64,000 nt of DNA, from positions 80,550,497 to 80,614,496 of the forward strand of contig OY744523.1 in the NCBI GenBank assembly GCA_963556195.1, given 5' to 3'. The first letter of the stretch is position 1. Every line of letters starts with the position of its first letter. The stretch comes from Sepiola atlantica. Taxonomy: Eukaryota; Mollusca; Cephalopoda; Sepiida; Sepiolidae. The notes below the pieces were generated by a model. The model was not told the DNA's origin. It searched no databases and was given only the letters and a program-made list of their open reading frames with translations. Below are positions 26,001 to 40,400 of the stretch, one piece after another. A program made the position numbers and the translations under genes.

Positions 26001-29000
26001 TAGCGGTTTATTCGACCAAATAAAAACCACTTTCCTCCAAAGTAAATATGATCCAAGAATATGTGTGAAGGTTTCCAAGGTCAGTGAAGGAAAAATACTT
26101 CGAGATTGAAGCAATTTTTATCTCAATCTGGAGTGCCCATTTTGGTGGGAGATTGAATTTACCAATATTGAAAATCGACCTTTTGTCTAACTCTGGCTTT
26201 GATTTAAATATATGGAATATATGGATATAAGGAATTTATTGTGGTTATTTTGTTTTCGATTTGTCGACTGTTAACTAATTTGCACTTTGACCATTGACTA
26301 TGTTGTTGCTATTTCATTGCCTCTCCATGAGCAGAGAGTTATACAATGGTGATGTTTAATATTTTTTCCTGAAGAAAAAAAATTGTCGCCGTCTAGAAGG
26401 ATTTCTTCTAAAATTGACAAATAGTTACAAAAAACAAAATAATAACAAAAAACAAAAATTGCCACAGTCTAGAAAGATTTCTCCTTTACTGACTGAGAAT
26501 AGAAAACACAAAGTAACAGATACTGCACTTAAAGTTGAAGTATATTTAGAAAAGTAGAAATTAATTTTCTTTTTGAATATCAGTAGCAGTTTTAGCGTCA
26601 AAGGTACTGTTGCATGCTGTGATTATTTAAGCCGGCGAAAATGTCAACGCGTTTTTTTAGAAATTGTTGCGAATGAAGAGAGAGAGAGAATGGACGGTTA
26701 TAATATGTAAATGTAAAGAAGAAGAAAAAAGTCTTACGTAAAATACCCCCCCCCCCCCCAATAAAAAAGAATACCTAACGTGAAAATGAAAACACGAATG
26801 TTGGATTAATGTTAGGTATGTATGGATGGTCAAAAGTGAAACAATGAACTTGTGTTGTCTGTTAATTAGTAGCGCAAGGTTCGTAGAGAAATTGATATTA
26901 CTTGCTTCTATGGAACTATTATCAACAATTGAATGTTGTCGAAATGAACACTACAGTTCGTTTTACGCTGTAAGTATTTTGAAAAAGATTTTAAGCCTTA
27001 AAGGTGTTATGTATTAAATTGTCTAAGTGTTTAAGTTAAAAAATGAAATTATACCTGAAGCAAACAAAGATTGCTAAGGGAAATGTCTAAAGTCGATTCG
27101 ATTAAGAGATTGTAGCCACCATTTTGAATAAATGTACAATATAAATGATTACTTCACAGTGATGAAGGGAGAGTGTTAGTATGAAAATATTAGAGGGAAA
27201 AGTTTTTGCTACCACATTTATGGAGTATGTTTTGGGGAGAGTCTGTGATGGCGGTCTAAAAGTAGTATTTATTGTTAGATGGAGAAAATAATCATAAATT
27301 TCCTCAAACACGCTCGAGTGAATAAGCTGAATAGAGTGGTGAGTCTATGATGCATGTGGTTATTTTCTTACTCTTGCCGAAGGTACAGAGGAAAAAACGT
27401 CTTCACTTAATATATATTAATAATACATGTTTTTCCTTTTGCCGGACACACTCTTCGATAATGACTTCTGTCACAGAATGTGCACTGTGCAGACTGTTCA
27501 TTGTTTTTGGAATGAATCGCGTGTTCACTCATTTTTTTCTAATGGGCTACGAATAGCCTCGATTTGTTTGGTAATGGCTTCCTCTATTTCTGCTATACGT
27601 AACGCTGTTGTAACCGTTAGATCTCTCCCTTCCTTAATTAAGGATTTCTGGGTTAATTTTAAATCAATGCCGAATATAAAAATATCGACTATTAGCGTCT
27701 CCTTAACGATAGGATTGTACTCACATTGTTTAATTTTCTGACAAAGGCCCTTGAGGAATGTGTGTGCCGATTCTTTGATGTTTGCCGACACTGTAGCAGT
27801 TCATGTCTGGCTACACAGAAATTCGACCGCGGGCTTACATAATGTTTGAAATAATTAATATAAGTATCGACTTTTTTCGCTTCATCCTGTTGAAAAGTAA
27901 GTCATTTATTTCCTGCCCTTCAACACCGGCCCATAGAAGAAGGTAGTTCAGTTTGATGTTGTCGTCGATTTCTCGTAATGGTCCTTCAAAGTGAAGCTTG
28001 ACTTGCCGTAAGAATCTGTCCATCTCCTTTGCAAGGTTCGAACTGAACCAGTCTGTTGTCGGAGGAGGTATTTGGCAAGTCGTCATAACGAATTACTAAG
28101 AAAGTGTGGGTGAAATTTGTCTTACCTTTTGGCGAGTCGCAATGTCTTTTTTGTTTTAATTTTTATCCAAGCCTGCTGTGTACTGTGATTTCCATTTTTT
28201 TATAAAGGTCCGGGTTATTAGTTCTGGAATTCTGACACAATGTTATGATATGGTTCGCCGGGATGGCTTGGATTGAAGAAGATAGAACGAGGAGCTGTGT
28301 CAACTAGTTGTTTATTATTACATTACAGGAAGATCGCCCAAATTTTAGGGGCTTAAGGGATTAGTCAAGGGATGTAACTAATACAACATATGCCTTTCAC
28401 AACGAGTTCCGACAAATGATCGCCATATTCAAATGTGACCTTAAGATCTCAGCATTAAAATGCCCGTCCAAGAACAAAATCACAACAGAGGTCCTTTATG
28501 ATAGTCAAATGAACGGAAATATATAAATTTTCATTAAGACTCAATTCTTGGTTGCTGCAATTTTTACGTTTCAGCCATTGTAGTTTCTGGCCCGCAGATG
28601 TCTTTTGTAATCGGTAAGAAGGAATTTAACGAGTTCAAAACTCATCTATTAATGTGATTATCAACATCAGTAAATGGCAGCTGAGTATCTCTGTGGAAAC
28701 GGTACTGAACAAAGATTTCAACTTCACAACAACCATCACCTGGATTCCACACTCAGACATAAGAGTCCCAATTGAAGATGCGGCCTTGAAGATTTTGAAG
28801 ACTCAGCTGAAAAGTGAGAAAATCAAGATTCCTATTTTGGATCAAGAAAGTAACCCTAACCCAACAGAGCGACAATAGTAGCATCATACTGTCAGCCGAC
28901 AAAGGCAACACCTTGTTGTTAATGGACAAGTCGAAGTATTCACAAAAATTGATGAGCTTTACTTGAAGATTGTAAAGTGAGGAAGGAGTCCACTTTGAAA

Positions 29001-32000
29001 GCAGAAAAAAAGCAGTCACATCCCGATTAAGAAGGATCACTTAACAATGAAGGAATAGAAACAATGAACAATGCATAAAATTGGTCTTCTATTCAGTTAC
29101 TGTCACTTTTAAAGTCACTTTCTTGCCAATATAATCACCCCCCTCCCTAACTCTAACCATAACCCTCCCTCTCCCCCCCCCCCCCTCCCCAATCAGATGT
29201 TGAGTTTATTCGCAAAGGTTTCCATGGATGAAGCCCTATTGGTAGTTCCACACAAACTGGTTGTAGACTCCTCTCTGGGGGAATGTACTAGTATTCCAAT
29301 AAAGAATCTGATACTGATGATGACTTTTTGTATACTTTGGAATGGAATCTGACATATATTAACAAGAGGAAGACTTAAATATATGCTCATCCTGTGCTCT
29401 CCAGTGATGGCAAACAGATATATAGAAATACTTTGAAACAATGGATTAGTATCAATACCCTTAAAACCTATGATGTGGTTGAGCTGTGGATTCAGAAGTT
29501 TAACTCTTCAAAGGCATCTGTTCTGAATTAGATCTACCATGGAAGGAATAGAATCAACGAATGTGTGTATGCCATCGTGGCATGGAATATAAAGGTAAAA
29601 ATTGCTAGAAGAATATGGGATATCTGTGGTCCGAGGGACAATATTAAAATCAGGTATGGCCAATAATGTATTAACAGAAAATTCGAAACACCAACATCTT
29701 TGGAATCAGCTTACAATAATTAGTGATGGGACGATTCCAAAATTTTCCCCGATTCCGATACAATTATCGGTTTTGTTCTAAATTCCCGATTCCAATACAA
29801 TTACTGATTCTGATTCTTTTAAAATTTCTAAATATTTAATTAGAGATTTGTTGGTTTTTAAAAAGTTTTAAATCACTGTAAAATCCCTGTGTAATGTCCG
29901 CATATATTCTTGAAAAACATAAAAATACACTTTGTATGTTACACGAGTAGATCTTTCTAAATATTTTTTTAAAATATTTTCCTTGTAATCATTGTGAGAT
30001 AACTAAAGATTTATTTTTCTTTTAAAACAAAGCCGATTTTTATTATCGTTATTGTACAAAATGCTATTTGCATTTTTGGTGCTACGAAAATGAGGCAACA
30101 GAAAATGAAGCAATAATAGCAAGGTAGGAAAATTAGGCAACTATGAAATAAATATTGATTGAAAATAGATTTTAGGACCATTCTTGAGGCGGATATTGTT
30201 TTAAATAGAGGCTAAGTACTCCATCGCCACCCAGAATAATATTTAAAAATAAATATTTAAAAATATTTACTGTTCTTTTAAAGCAAATAAAATCGATTTT
30301 TTAAAGTTAACTGTTCTTGTATTATCTTTGCCAATTATTATATTAATAAAAAAAAAAGTAGTAAGTTAAAATTATATTACGAGATTTAATCCATCATAAT
30401 GCATTTCGGTTTCTTCGTAAATAAGATTAAAAGTGATACAATAATTTATTTGAAAAGAGAAAAAAAGTAATAAAGTTTTAGTGCAAACTATTTTTTAGGC
30501 AACATGGCCACCAGAGATGAAAACACTGAATTACAGTTACATTTTCAAGACTTAAAAAAAAAGTAAATTAGAAATTTATTTTATAATAAGAAATATAATT
30601 TAAGAATAAAAATCTTTTTTTTTCAAAACTAGGTGTATCTATCCGGCATCTTTTTAATTTCATTTTTTGTTTTTATTTTTTAACTACGGTGTCTGTTTGA
30701 AAGTTAATTTAATTATTACAATATCGTTTTGTCATTAAATTATAAATTGAACCAAATTGCTATAAAACTATAACTAATTTTCTTAAGATAATGTTGTTTT
30801 AATCCCTATTTATAAAATTATTGGATGTAAAAAGCTTCCAGAACTTTCAATCTTTTAAGATATGAAGATTTACTAAGAATTTTAAAGCCAGTTTAAATGA
30901 CTTTCTATCTGATAGTTTAAATACTTCCAAATTCCTTTCAGATTTCGAACAGTCACAAAGTAATTGTTTTTTTTTTAAACAATTAACAAAATATTAAAAT
31001 GGCTGACTTGTTTACGAAGAAAGCGAAATGCACTATGATGGATTTAATCTTGTAATAGGGTTTTAATTTACTCCTTTTTTATTAATATAATAATTGAAAA
31101 ATATAATACAAGAACAGTCTTCTTAGAACTAACAATTAGAAACATCGATTTTATTAGCTTTAAAACAACAGTAAATATTTTTAAATATTTATTTTTAAAT
31201 ATTATGCGGGGGGGGGGGGGATGAGACCTTATTTAAAACTATATCCCCTCAATCAAGAACGGTTCTAAAATCTATTTTCAATCCATATTTATTCCATAGT
31301 TGCCTAATTTTCCTACCTTGCCAAAATTGCCTAATTTTCTGTTGTCTAATTTTCCGAAATTCGAATTTTTCATAAACAATTGAAAATAAGAAGATGGTGT
31401 AGGAACAAAGCCACCTTTCATGTTAAGAATGGGTTTCTAAATAATGTTATTATTTAGAAAATAATTCTTAACATCATCAAATAATGTTCATATTTTTTAT
31501 CCTAATTATAAAAAATTGGTCGGTTATTAGATTGATTTGTTTTGTTTTACTGTAAAATGAAAAATAAGATACATATAGTAATAATAGAATTTATCTCCCA
31601 TAGAAAAAGAAAACATTTTGGTTAACTGCTCTAAAACGCTAGAATGTCTCGGAAATAGCTCATTTTAGGTAAAATATATCTGTGAAAATGATAGCAACCA
31701 AAATTTGTTTTTTCATAGCAACTGAAATTTGTTTGTTCATAGCAACCGAAATTTGTTTGTTCATAGCAACTGAAATTTATTTGTTCATAGCAACTGAAAT
31801 TTGTTCATAGCAACTGAAATTTGTTTGTTCATAGCAACTGAAATTTGTTCATAGCAACTGAAATTTGTTTGTTCATATCAACTGAAATTTATTTGTTCAT
31901 AGCATATGAAATTTGTTTGTTCATATCAACTGAAATTTATTTGTTCATAGCATATGAAATTTGTTTGTTCATAGCAACTGAAATTTGTTTGTTCATAGCA

Positions 32001-33348
32001 ACCGAAATTTGTTTGTTCATAGCAACTGAAATTTATTTGTTCATAGCAACTGAAATTTGTTCATAGCAACTGAAATTTGTTTGTTCATATCAACTGAAAT
32101 TTATTTGTTCATAGCATATGAAATTTGTTTGTTCATAGCAACCGAAATATGTTTTTTCATAGCAACCATAATTGCTATCAAGAAAATTATTCATACTCAT
32201 GCAAATTTTAAATGATTGTTATGTATTGTAAAATGATTGCTATGTATTGTAAAATGATTGCTAAATGATTTTTGTTACATTGTAGGCTCTACCAGCAGTT
32301 TTACTGCTTCAAATGATGACCATGATTCCAATGAAGGTGACATTATGTCTGATGACTCCAGTGAATCTGCAGCTGACGACGATGACGACGACTTTTCAGA
32401 TGCAGGTTATTTTATCTTGCTGTTCTTTATTCTCAAAATGATTTTTTAAATTTATACAGAATATTATTTAAAATGTAATCTAAATGAATCAATGCGAAAC
32501 TTTTTTTCATTGATCACTCTTATATTACCATCAAAACGGGTTACTGTTATTTAAATCAATAATACAACATAAAGACTTGATATTCTGTATATAGTCAGGA
32601 CTTTACGCGCTCCACTACTTTTGGAGCTGCTCCCGCTCACGCTCCCCTTTTTCAAAAAGGAGTCACTCCTGCTCCAACTCCTATAAAAAAGGTGCGGCTC
32701 TTTTTCAGCGCTCCATAATGAAAATGTACCTTCTTTCATAAACGTTCTATTCTGCCAATGAATGGTCGAAGGGTAGGAGTGGGCGTCAAAGGATCTCATC
32801 CATATGGGTTGGGATGTCACTTTAAGTGTAAGACCGTAAGATAATATTTGACAAAATCTCGCTAATATTTTGAGATGTGCTAAGGGTTACAGGAGAACAT
32901 GTCGGACAAAGTATAGGATTATACGTAAATTTTCGTTTCCTGAGGTAATAATAATAAACATGCATAATATATTTTCTATGAACAGGCATAATAACAAACA
33001 TGCACAATGTCCTTTCATAAACATGCATAATAATAAACATGCATATAATTCTTTCATAAGCATTCATAATAATAAACATGCAAAATATATTTTTTATAAA
33101 CATGCATAATGTTTTTTCATAAGCATCCATAATAATAATCTTCCCGGTCGTCCTCTCCCTACCCTCCCCCCTCCGATGTAGAAAAAAAACCGATGTCAAA
33201 ATCCTACGTTGCTAACCATTGCGCCAAAGGGAAATACTTGAAAATATTACGAAAATTAGGTGACTTGAATGCTTTTCCAAATCTAGGTGTGGCACGCATA
33301 CGCAGAGCTTTTGATGTAAGTGTGACACACGAACGCACACGCTATTGT

Positions 33349-33379
<31 letters not shown>

Positions 33380-33717
33380 GCAATAATAATAATAATAGCA
33401 ATAATAACAATAATAATAATAATAGCAATAATTAAAATAATAATAATAATAGCAATAATAATAATAGCAATAATAATAATAATAATAGCAATAATAACAA
33501 TAATAATAATAGCAATAATAATAATAATAATAATAGCAATAATAACAATAATAATAACAATAATAATAATAATAGCAAAACTAACAATAATAATAATAAT
33601 AGCAATAATAATAATAGCAATAATAATAATAATAATAATAATAGCAATAATAACAATAATAATGATAATAATAGCAATAATAATAATAGCAATAATAATA
33701 ATAATAATAATAATAGC

Positions 33718-33748
<31 letters not shown>

Positions 33749-34371
33749 GCAATAATAATAATAATAATAGCAATAATAATAATAGCAATAATAATAATAA
33801 TAATAATAATAGCAATAATAATAATAATAATAATAATAGCAATAATAATAATAGCAATAATAATAATAATAATAATAGCAATAATTAAAATAATAATAAT
33901 AATAATAGCAATAATAATAATAGCAATAATAATAATAATAATAATAGCAATAATAATAATAATAACAATAATAATAATAATAGCAATAATAATAATAATA
34001 ATAGCAATAATAACAATAATAATAATAATAGCAATAATTAAAATAATAATAATAATAGCAATAATAATAATAGCAATAATAATAATAATAATAGCAATAA
34101 TAATAAAAATAGCAATAATAATAATAATAATAATAGCAATAATAACAATAATAATAACAATAATAAAAATAATAATAATAGCAAAACTAACAATAATAAT
34201 AATAATAGCAATAATAATAATAGCAATAATAACAATAATAATAATAGCAATAATAATAATAATAATAGCAATAATAACAATAATAATGATAATAATAGCA
34301 ATAATAATAATAATAGCAATAATAATAATAATAATAGCAATAATAATAATAATAGCAATAATAATAATAGC

Positions 34372-34402
<31 letters not shown>

Positions 34403-37400
34403 GCAATAATAATAATAATAATAATAATAGCAATAATAATAGCAATAATAATAATAATAATAATAGCTAATGAAGAAAGCTTGATTAGCAGCTAATCTTT
34501 CACTTCACAACACTTTCCTTGTTCAGATCGTTTTTGATTGTGAAACATATTTTCCAGGAAATAATTTACAAATAATCCAATCTTATTAAACTCTTGCTTA
34601 CTTTTATTCCTGCGCAGCCTAATTATACTGACATTTTTATTTCAACAGACTCCGCTCACAGTCAAGGTTCTCTAGGAAAGGAGACACAAGCAGGCTCATC
34701 CAAGAAAAAAGGAAAGCAGTATTTTTGGCAGTACAATGTCCAAGCTAAGGGCCCAAAAGGTCAAAAGATGCAACTACTCTCTCAAGATCAGGACCCCCAT
34801 GTTCTCAATACATTTGAGGATCCTGTGTTTGAGCTTGGTGCCACATCCAAACTAGGTTTGCGGCACAGTGGCAAGGCCCGAAGAGGAGATGGCAATGACA
34901 TTTGCCCTAACCCAAGAAAACTTCACCTGATTGGATTACAACTAAAGAAGTTGAACCATGACATCAATGAGTTTGTACCAACGAGTGAATTGCCAGCCAA
35001 TTTAAGAAATAGAACAAGAAAAGAGAAGAACAAGTTGGCTTCAAGGTATTTATCTAAATGAATAAATGCGGAAGTTGTGCTCATTTCTCGCACAAACGGT
35101 AATGTCAAAACTGCTTATTTTCAATTAATTCAACTTCTTTATTAAACACACCATCTTTTTTATATACTGTTTATATAGATGTGATATCAGATTCGCAAGG
35201 TTAACATATATTGGTTTTGTAAAAGTTAATTTTATTAATTAACTATTATTTGGTATTGTTTTTTAAGTCAATGATTTTTTAAATTTAAATATAACAAATG
35301 TTCTGTTTCGCAATATTGTTTTATTTTCTGGACAAATATTTAGTATTTGTGTTCAAATGTTTTCTAACGTCGTTCACATGTTTCAAACATCGGTCGATTT
35401 TTGTAAATTGCCAGTGAAAAGAAATTTGTTTCTTCTCTCTTTTCACATTTAAAAGGTAAATAAATGTTTCGAAATTAACAAAATGTTAATGTTAAGTGTT
35501 TGAAAAGTTCATTATTTTAAACTAGCAGAGCTACCCAGGATTCCCCGGGGGAATAGTAATTTATTTTTTATCAATAACAATTGATTTCCTACTGTTGTCA
35601 CACGGGTGCAACCCAGTTTAGCGGATACTTTCGAAAATAAAAAACAAACTGAAGAATATCTGTTAGATGTACAGGCTTAATATATCCTATACTATAAAAA
35701 TCACGTAAATTAATCAAGTATTTTTTTATATAAAAGAAAATTAAATTTTAGCGATTTACGAAGAGGAAGTGATAGCCATTTTGGAAATATTGAAAGGGGG
35801 ATAACCGTAAATGAATTAGGCTTATCCCCCTTTTAATAAATCAAAATGGCCGTCATATTTGCACTTCCTCTTCGTAAATCGCTAACATTTAATTTTCTTT
35901 TATATAAAAAAATACTTGATTAATTTACGTGATTTTTAGTATAGGATATATTCAGCCCGTGACAGGTATGTACATCAAACAGATATTCCTCAGTTTGTTT
36001 TATTTTCATTTTTTTCAAAAGTATCCGCTAAACTGGAGTTGCACCATAATTCTTAATGTACAAACCGAAAACACCTAATCGAAGTAAAACCTACACCCCC
36101 TGAAAAAAACCCCAAAAAAACAGCAAGAACAAAAAAATATGCCAGTTACATCTGACTAAAAAAGAAATACCCGAGGAAGGTTTTTAAAAAAACGCGAGAT
36201 AAGTTTTACTTAAGAAAATAAACTAATCTCATCTCTCACCCTCTCTCCTTTGCTTCAAACAATAATAAATAATAAAAAAACAATAGCATAATAATAAGTA
36301 TTATTATGTTATTGTTTTTTTTTTATTATTGTTTGAAGCAATAGTTTCGTTGATAGTAAAATACTAAATGAGATGCTGAAAACAGATACTACACTTTGAA
36401 TTATTTATTTGCACAAAATATAAAAAATTAAATTACGAATAAATTAAGTACAAGGCGATCACAAGTGTGGGGAAAAGGGGTCGTTGGTCATCCTGGGTCG
36501 ACAAAATGTCTATCTTACTCTTAACTAGAATCATCTCAGTCACCACAATACCACATTTACTCTTGGGGGCATCCTACTTAAAATATCTTCAAATTGTTGA
36601 AAAAACTTTTTTTTCATAAATACATTTATTTACAGAAATTCATTGAATTAAAATAAGGAGTGGGATCTTAGGAAAAGGACCAAGAAACTATAAAAAATAT
36701 GTGTTTATAACTCGGCATTTATAAATAAAAACTGATTTAATCTATAATTGTATTATCTTTGCTTGGGGATAGGTTAGTGTAGTATCGGTTCAGTATCGGT
36801 TCTGCTGTCATAGGACTGTCCTTCCAGGAATTACCTCCTCCTTTTGTTAAATTGCTGGTTTATAACAATACGTTGTAATGTCGGAATCTCTGGCGTTGTA
36901 GAACAGTTCACCTGTTGATCCCACGAACGGGACGATGTGTCGTTTCTATTCGAGAACCCCAACTGGAGGGGGGAACTATTTGTACTAACCGTGTGTCTCT
37001 TTCTTGTTTCACTGCCGCGCCGCCGCCACCCGATATCTCTGCAGGTTTTTTTGTGTCGCTGCTGCTATCTGTCTGTCGCTTCACCACGCGTCATAATTTC
37101 GCCCCCTGTTTCCATCGTCCTGGCGGTTTCTTTCATAAGCTGAAATCAAGTCTTTTACACACAAAATATAACAAATCTTTTAATTAGTTTGAGCCATTTA
37201 TTTTCTATTAGCTTGTCGACACTGAAGCAGTTACGTCGTAGTGGAGAGAGAAGCTTACGCTAGTTAATTTCCTAATTAATTACTTGTAAAGGAAGGAAGA
37301 GGGGGACTTCGTCTGGCTCTCATTTTTGGGGATCCGAAATCCCCTAGCTTATGTAATCGCTACATGGCTAAGGCGTGTTGACTCGTCGGCTTCCAAGTCC

Positions 37401-40400
37401 AAACTGAAAATCTCACTGCCGTTTTCCCACCGGGAAAACTGTGACGTCACAAAATCTTGTGATCGACGCACAGGTGTGACCTAACCCCCCGACCCCGAGG
37501 TCTCGTCAACTGTCTCCGCGAATCGTGAGAACACATCGCACGAATATTGCACGAGATGACTCCGTTACAAATCGTGCAAGTTAAGCGATCTCACTGTACG
37601 TCCATCACCCATGTGTCCCATTATATGACACTTTTTTAATCCTCTCAGGTCTTACGTATATGTTCTTTTGTCATGAGACCCTCTTCCCATGGACTACCTT
37701 CTTTTTTTTGGGGGGGGGGGGGGGCAGGTGGTAGTGTAGTATCTTTTCTGTTGCCATGATACTATATTCACAGGCATTATCTTCTGCTTTTATGAGGAGA
37801 TTCTCCCAGGTATTACCTCCTCTATTTTGGAAGGGGTATTGTAGTACCTGTACTGTTGTCATGATACCATCCTACCAGAAATTACCTCTTCCTTTGAGGA
37901 TTAGTGTAGCATATGTTCGTTAATACCTCCTCATTTGGGGTTCAGTGTATGTAGTTCGTTCATCATGATTTCATCCTCCCAGCCTAGTAAAAGTATGCGA
38001 CCGGAGGAAGCATATATTTGCTAGTTATTCCTATCAGGTTTTCAGTCATATTTTTACAGTAAACATTTTAAACATTGTTTGTTAGCTGAATTATTATGAG
38101 TTTTTGTTTTTTTTCCAATTAAATAAATGAGGAAAACTTACATTTGTGAAAATAATGATGAACCTGATATGTGGGTTCATCATTATTTTCATAGATAAAC
38201 TAATTCCGCTTGATCATCAATAATGAATATAAAAAAAAGATATTAGAATTAGTTTGACAAAAACAAATTCTTTATATATATTAATCATAATTAAATGTTT
38301 ATCTGTGTCAGTGTGCACATAAATACCAATGTTTTGTAAAGCTTAAGACATGTCACGCTATTTTCTTTATATTTAAGATTGTACACTAAGTATGCATAGC
38401 ATATTGTGAATGTGCATCCCTAACCCCAATATGTATCTGCATATCTCTATATTTAAGATTGCAAATATGTGACTTACACATTTAATTAATATTTATAATT
38501 TTACTACTAATTTTACATGGGGTTGCCCTAGTGGAGACATATTGCAGAGTGAAGGGTTTAGAAAGAAATAATTCCAAATATATTAAAAGTCACATCCTAC
38601 ATTTGAACCCTGTTAGCATCTCCCAGGAAATGGACTACAGTTCTATTTGAACCCTGTTAGCATCACCTTATGTTTTTATAGTATGTGCATATGTAAGAGA
38701 AGTAGTACGTTGATGAGAAGAAGAACCTGTATTTTGCTTTTGTGAATTTGAAGAAAGCTTTTGAGAAATTGGGCTTTGCATTAATTACGAGCAAGCAAGT
38801 GCTTAGTGAAGGTTATTCAAGCAATGTACAAAAATGGTCGAAGTCATGTTAGAATTAACAGTACATTAAGTGACAGCTGTAATGCTAAAGTAGGAGTACA
38901 TCAGGCACCTCAGTTGTGTTTTAGAAGCATTGTCCAAGGAGTTTTGTATGTGTTGTCCAAAAGAGATGATGTATGCTGATGATTTAGTACTTCCCTGTGA
39001 AACAATGGAAGGTCTACATCTTAAGTTAGAAGAATACTATGGAAAGTTATGGTTTGAGAGTGAATATTACCATGACCAAAGTGATGATCAGTGGTTTTAG
39101 TGTTGGAAAGTTCATGGAAAGAAAAAAGTTCCCCTCTCAGCCTGTGAAAGTGAGTTGAGAGCAATTCAATTTGTTGTAGTACAAGCATTGCGTACACAAG
39201 AAGTGTAGTGGAATTACTGGTGGGTTGAAAGAGGATAACCAGTTAGTGTGCAAGAAGTGTAAGACAATGGAGACGGATGAGAAGTCAGATGTGGAGAAAA
39301 TATATTTAGATTATAAAGCTATTGAGGTTGTTGAGAAGTTGTGTTGCCTTAGCGATATCATTAGAGCACAGAGACGAACTCGTGCTGCAAGAATTAGGAG
39401 TTTGGGTTAGGAAACTTTTGGCATTACTCACCAGCAGAGCATTACCATTATCAACCAAAGCAAGAGTTTATCTGGGTATGCGATGATGTATGGAAGTGAA
39501 ACCTTGCCAATGAGGGTTGAGGACATGTGTTGCATGAAGAGGAATGATATGAAAATGATGTGTAATGTGAGTCTTAAAGACAGGCTTAAGTCTGATGAAC
39601 TCAGAGGAAGATTAAATCTGGACAGTACAGGAAGATGTATGCAAAACAGGAGACTTCGCTAGTATGGTTACATTGAAAGTGCTTGGGTTAGTAGATGTAG
39701 AACAGTTGAGGCAGCAGAGTCAGTTCGCATGGGAAGGATAAGAAAAACATGGAAAAGAAGTGATAAGAGGAATTTGAGAGAAAGAGGGATAAATAAAGAC
39801 CTGGTCAGAGATAGTTTAATTTGGAAGTCAACTTCTAAAAGCCATCCAATACATACCAGCATGTAAAACAGGCATAATAATGTTCTGTCTCAAACATTTT
39901 TTAATAATTGAATTAACTTAATATTATTTCAATTTCTCTACATCACCGCAAACAGAATTTTCATTCAGACACTTTATTTTAAACACGTCATCATTTAAAT
40001 TTTTATATCTTTTTATTTATCAAAACAACCCAGCACTAACCCTGACCCTAATTCTAACCCTAACAGGATTTCTACTTTTACTTTTCTATTTATTGATTTC
40101 GTAATTAAACTTTCTATTCTGCAGTTTAAAGGCTTAAATCGGCAGTGTTCCTCAACATTTTAGTACCAGAAGGTAAAACCTCAAACGTTGTGTATCTAAG
40201 GGCTTTGCTGTAATCGCTTATATGTACTTTAAGAGGGAGTCCAAGATGGAAAGTGGTAATTGAGGGTTTTTAGTGCCAAACTGACACAATGTTTCTGTCT
40301 CCCCAAATCCAATCTCTGCTCCACATCCTGAGTGGTAGTAGTAGGGTTAGGCTCAGGGTAAAAATGTGGGTGTGCCTATCACCTATCATAGGATGTGACT

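Noticed and set aside
31845..32066. 73-codon FIATEICL repeat frame
   Set aside because: A by-product of a 24-bp tandem repeat in an intron.
33193..33350. Open frame ahead of the AAT array
   Set aside because: No recognisable domain, runs straight into the microsatellite, and lies inside CREBRF intron 2 with no matching splice phases needed.
33432..34495. Long poly-Leu, poly-Ile/Ala and Asn-rich open frames
   Set aside because: They are translations of the AAT/AGC microsatellite. All frames stay open because the triplet never makes a stop in them, and there is no coding evidence.
37350..37410. tRNA-like stretch with an A-box-like TGGCTAAGGCG
   Set aside because: No B box (GGTTCGANTCC) or acceptor-stem pairing was found. 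At most a degraded tRNA-derived SINE head.
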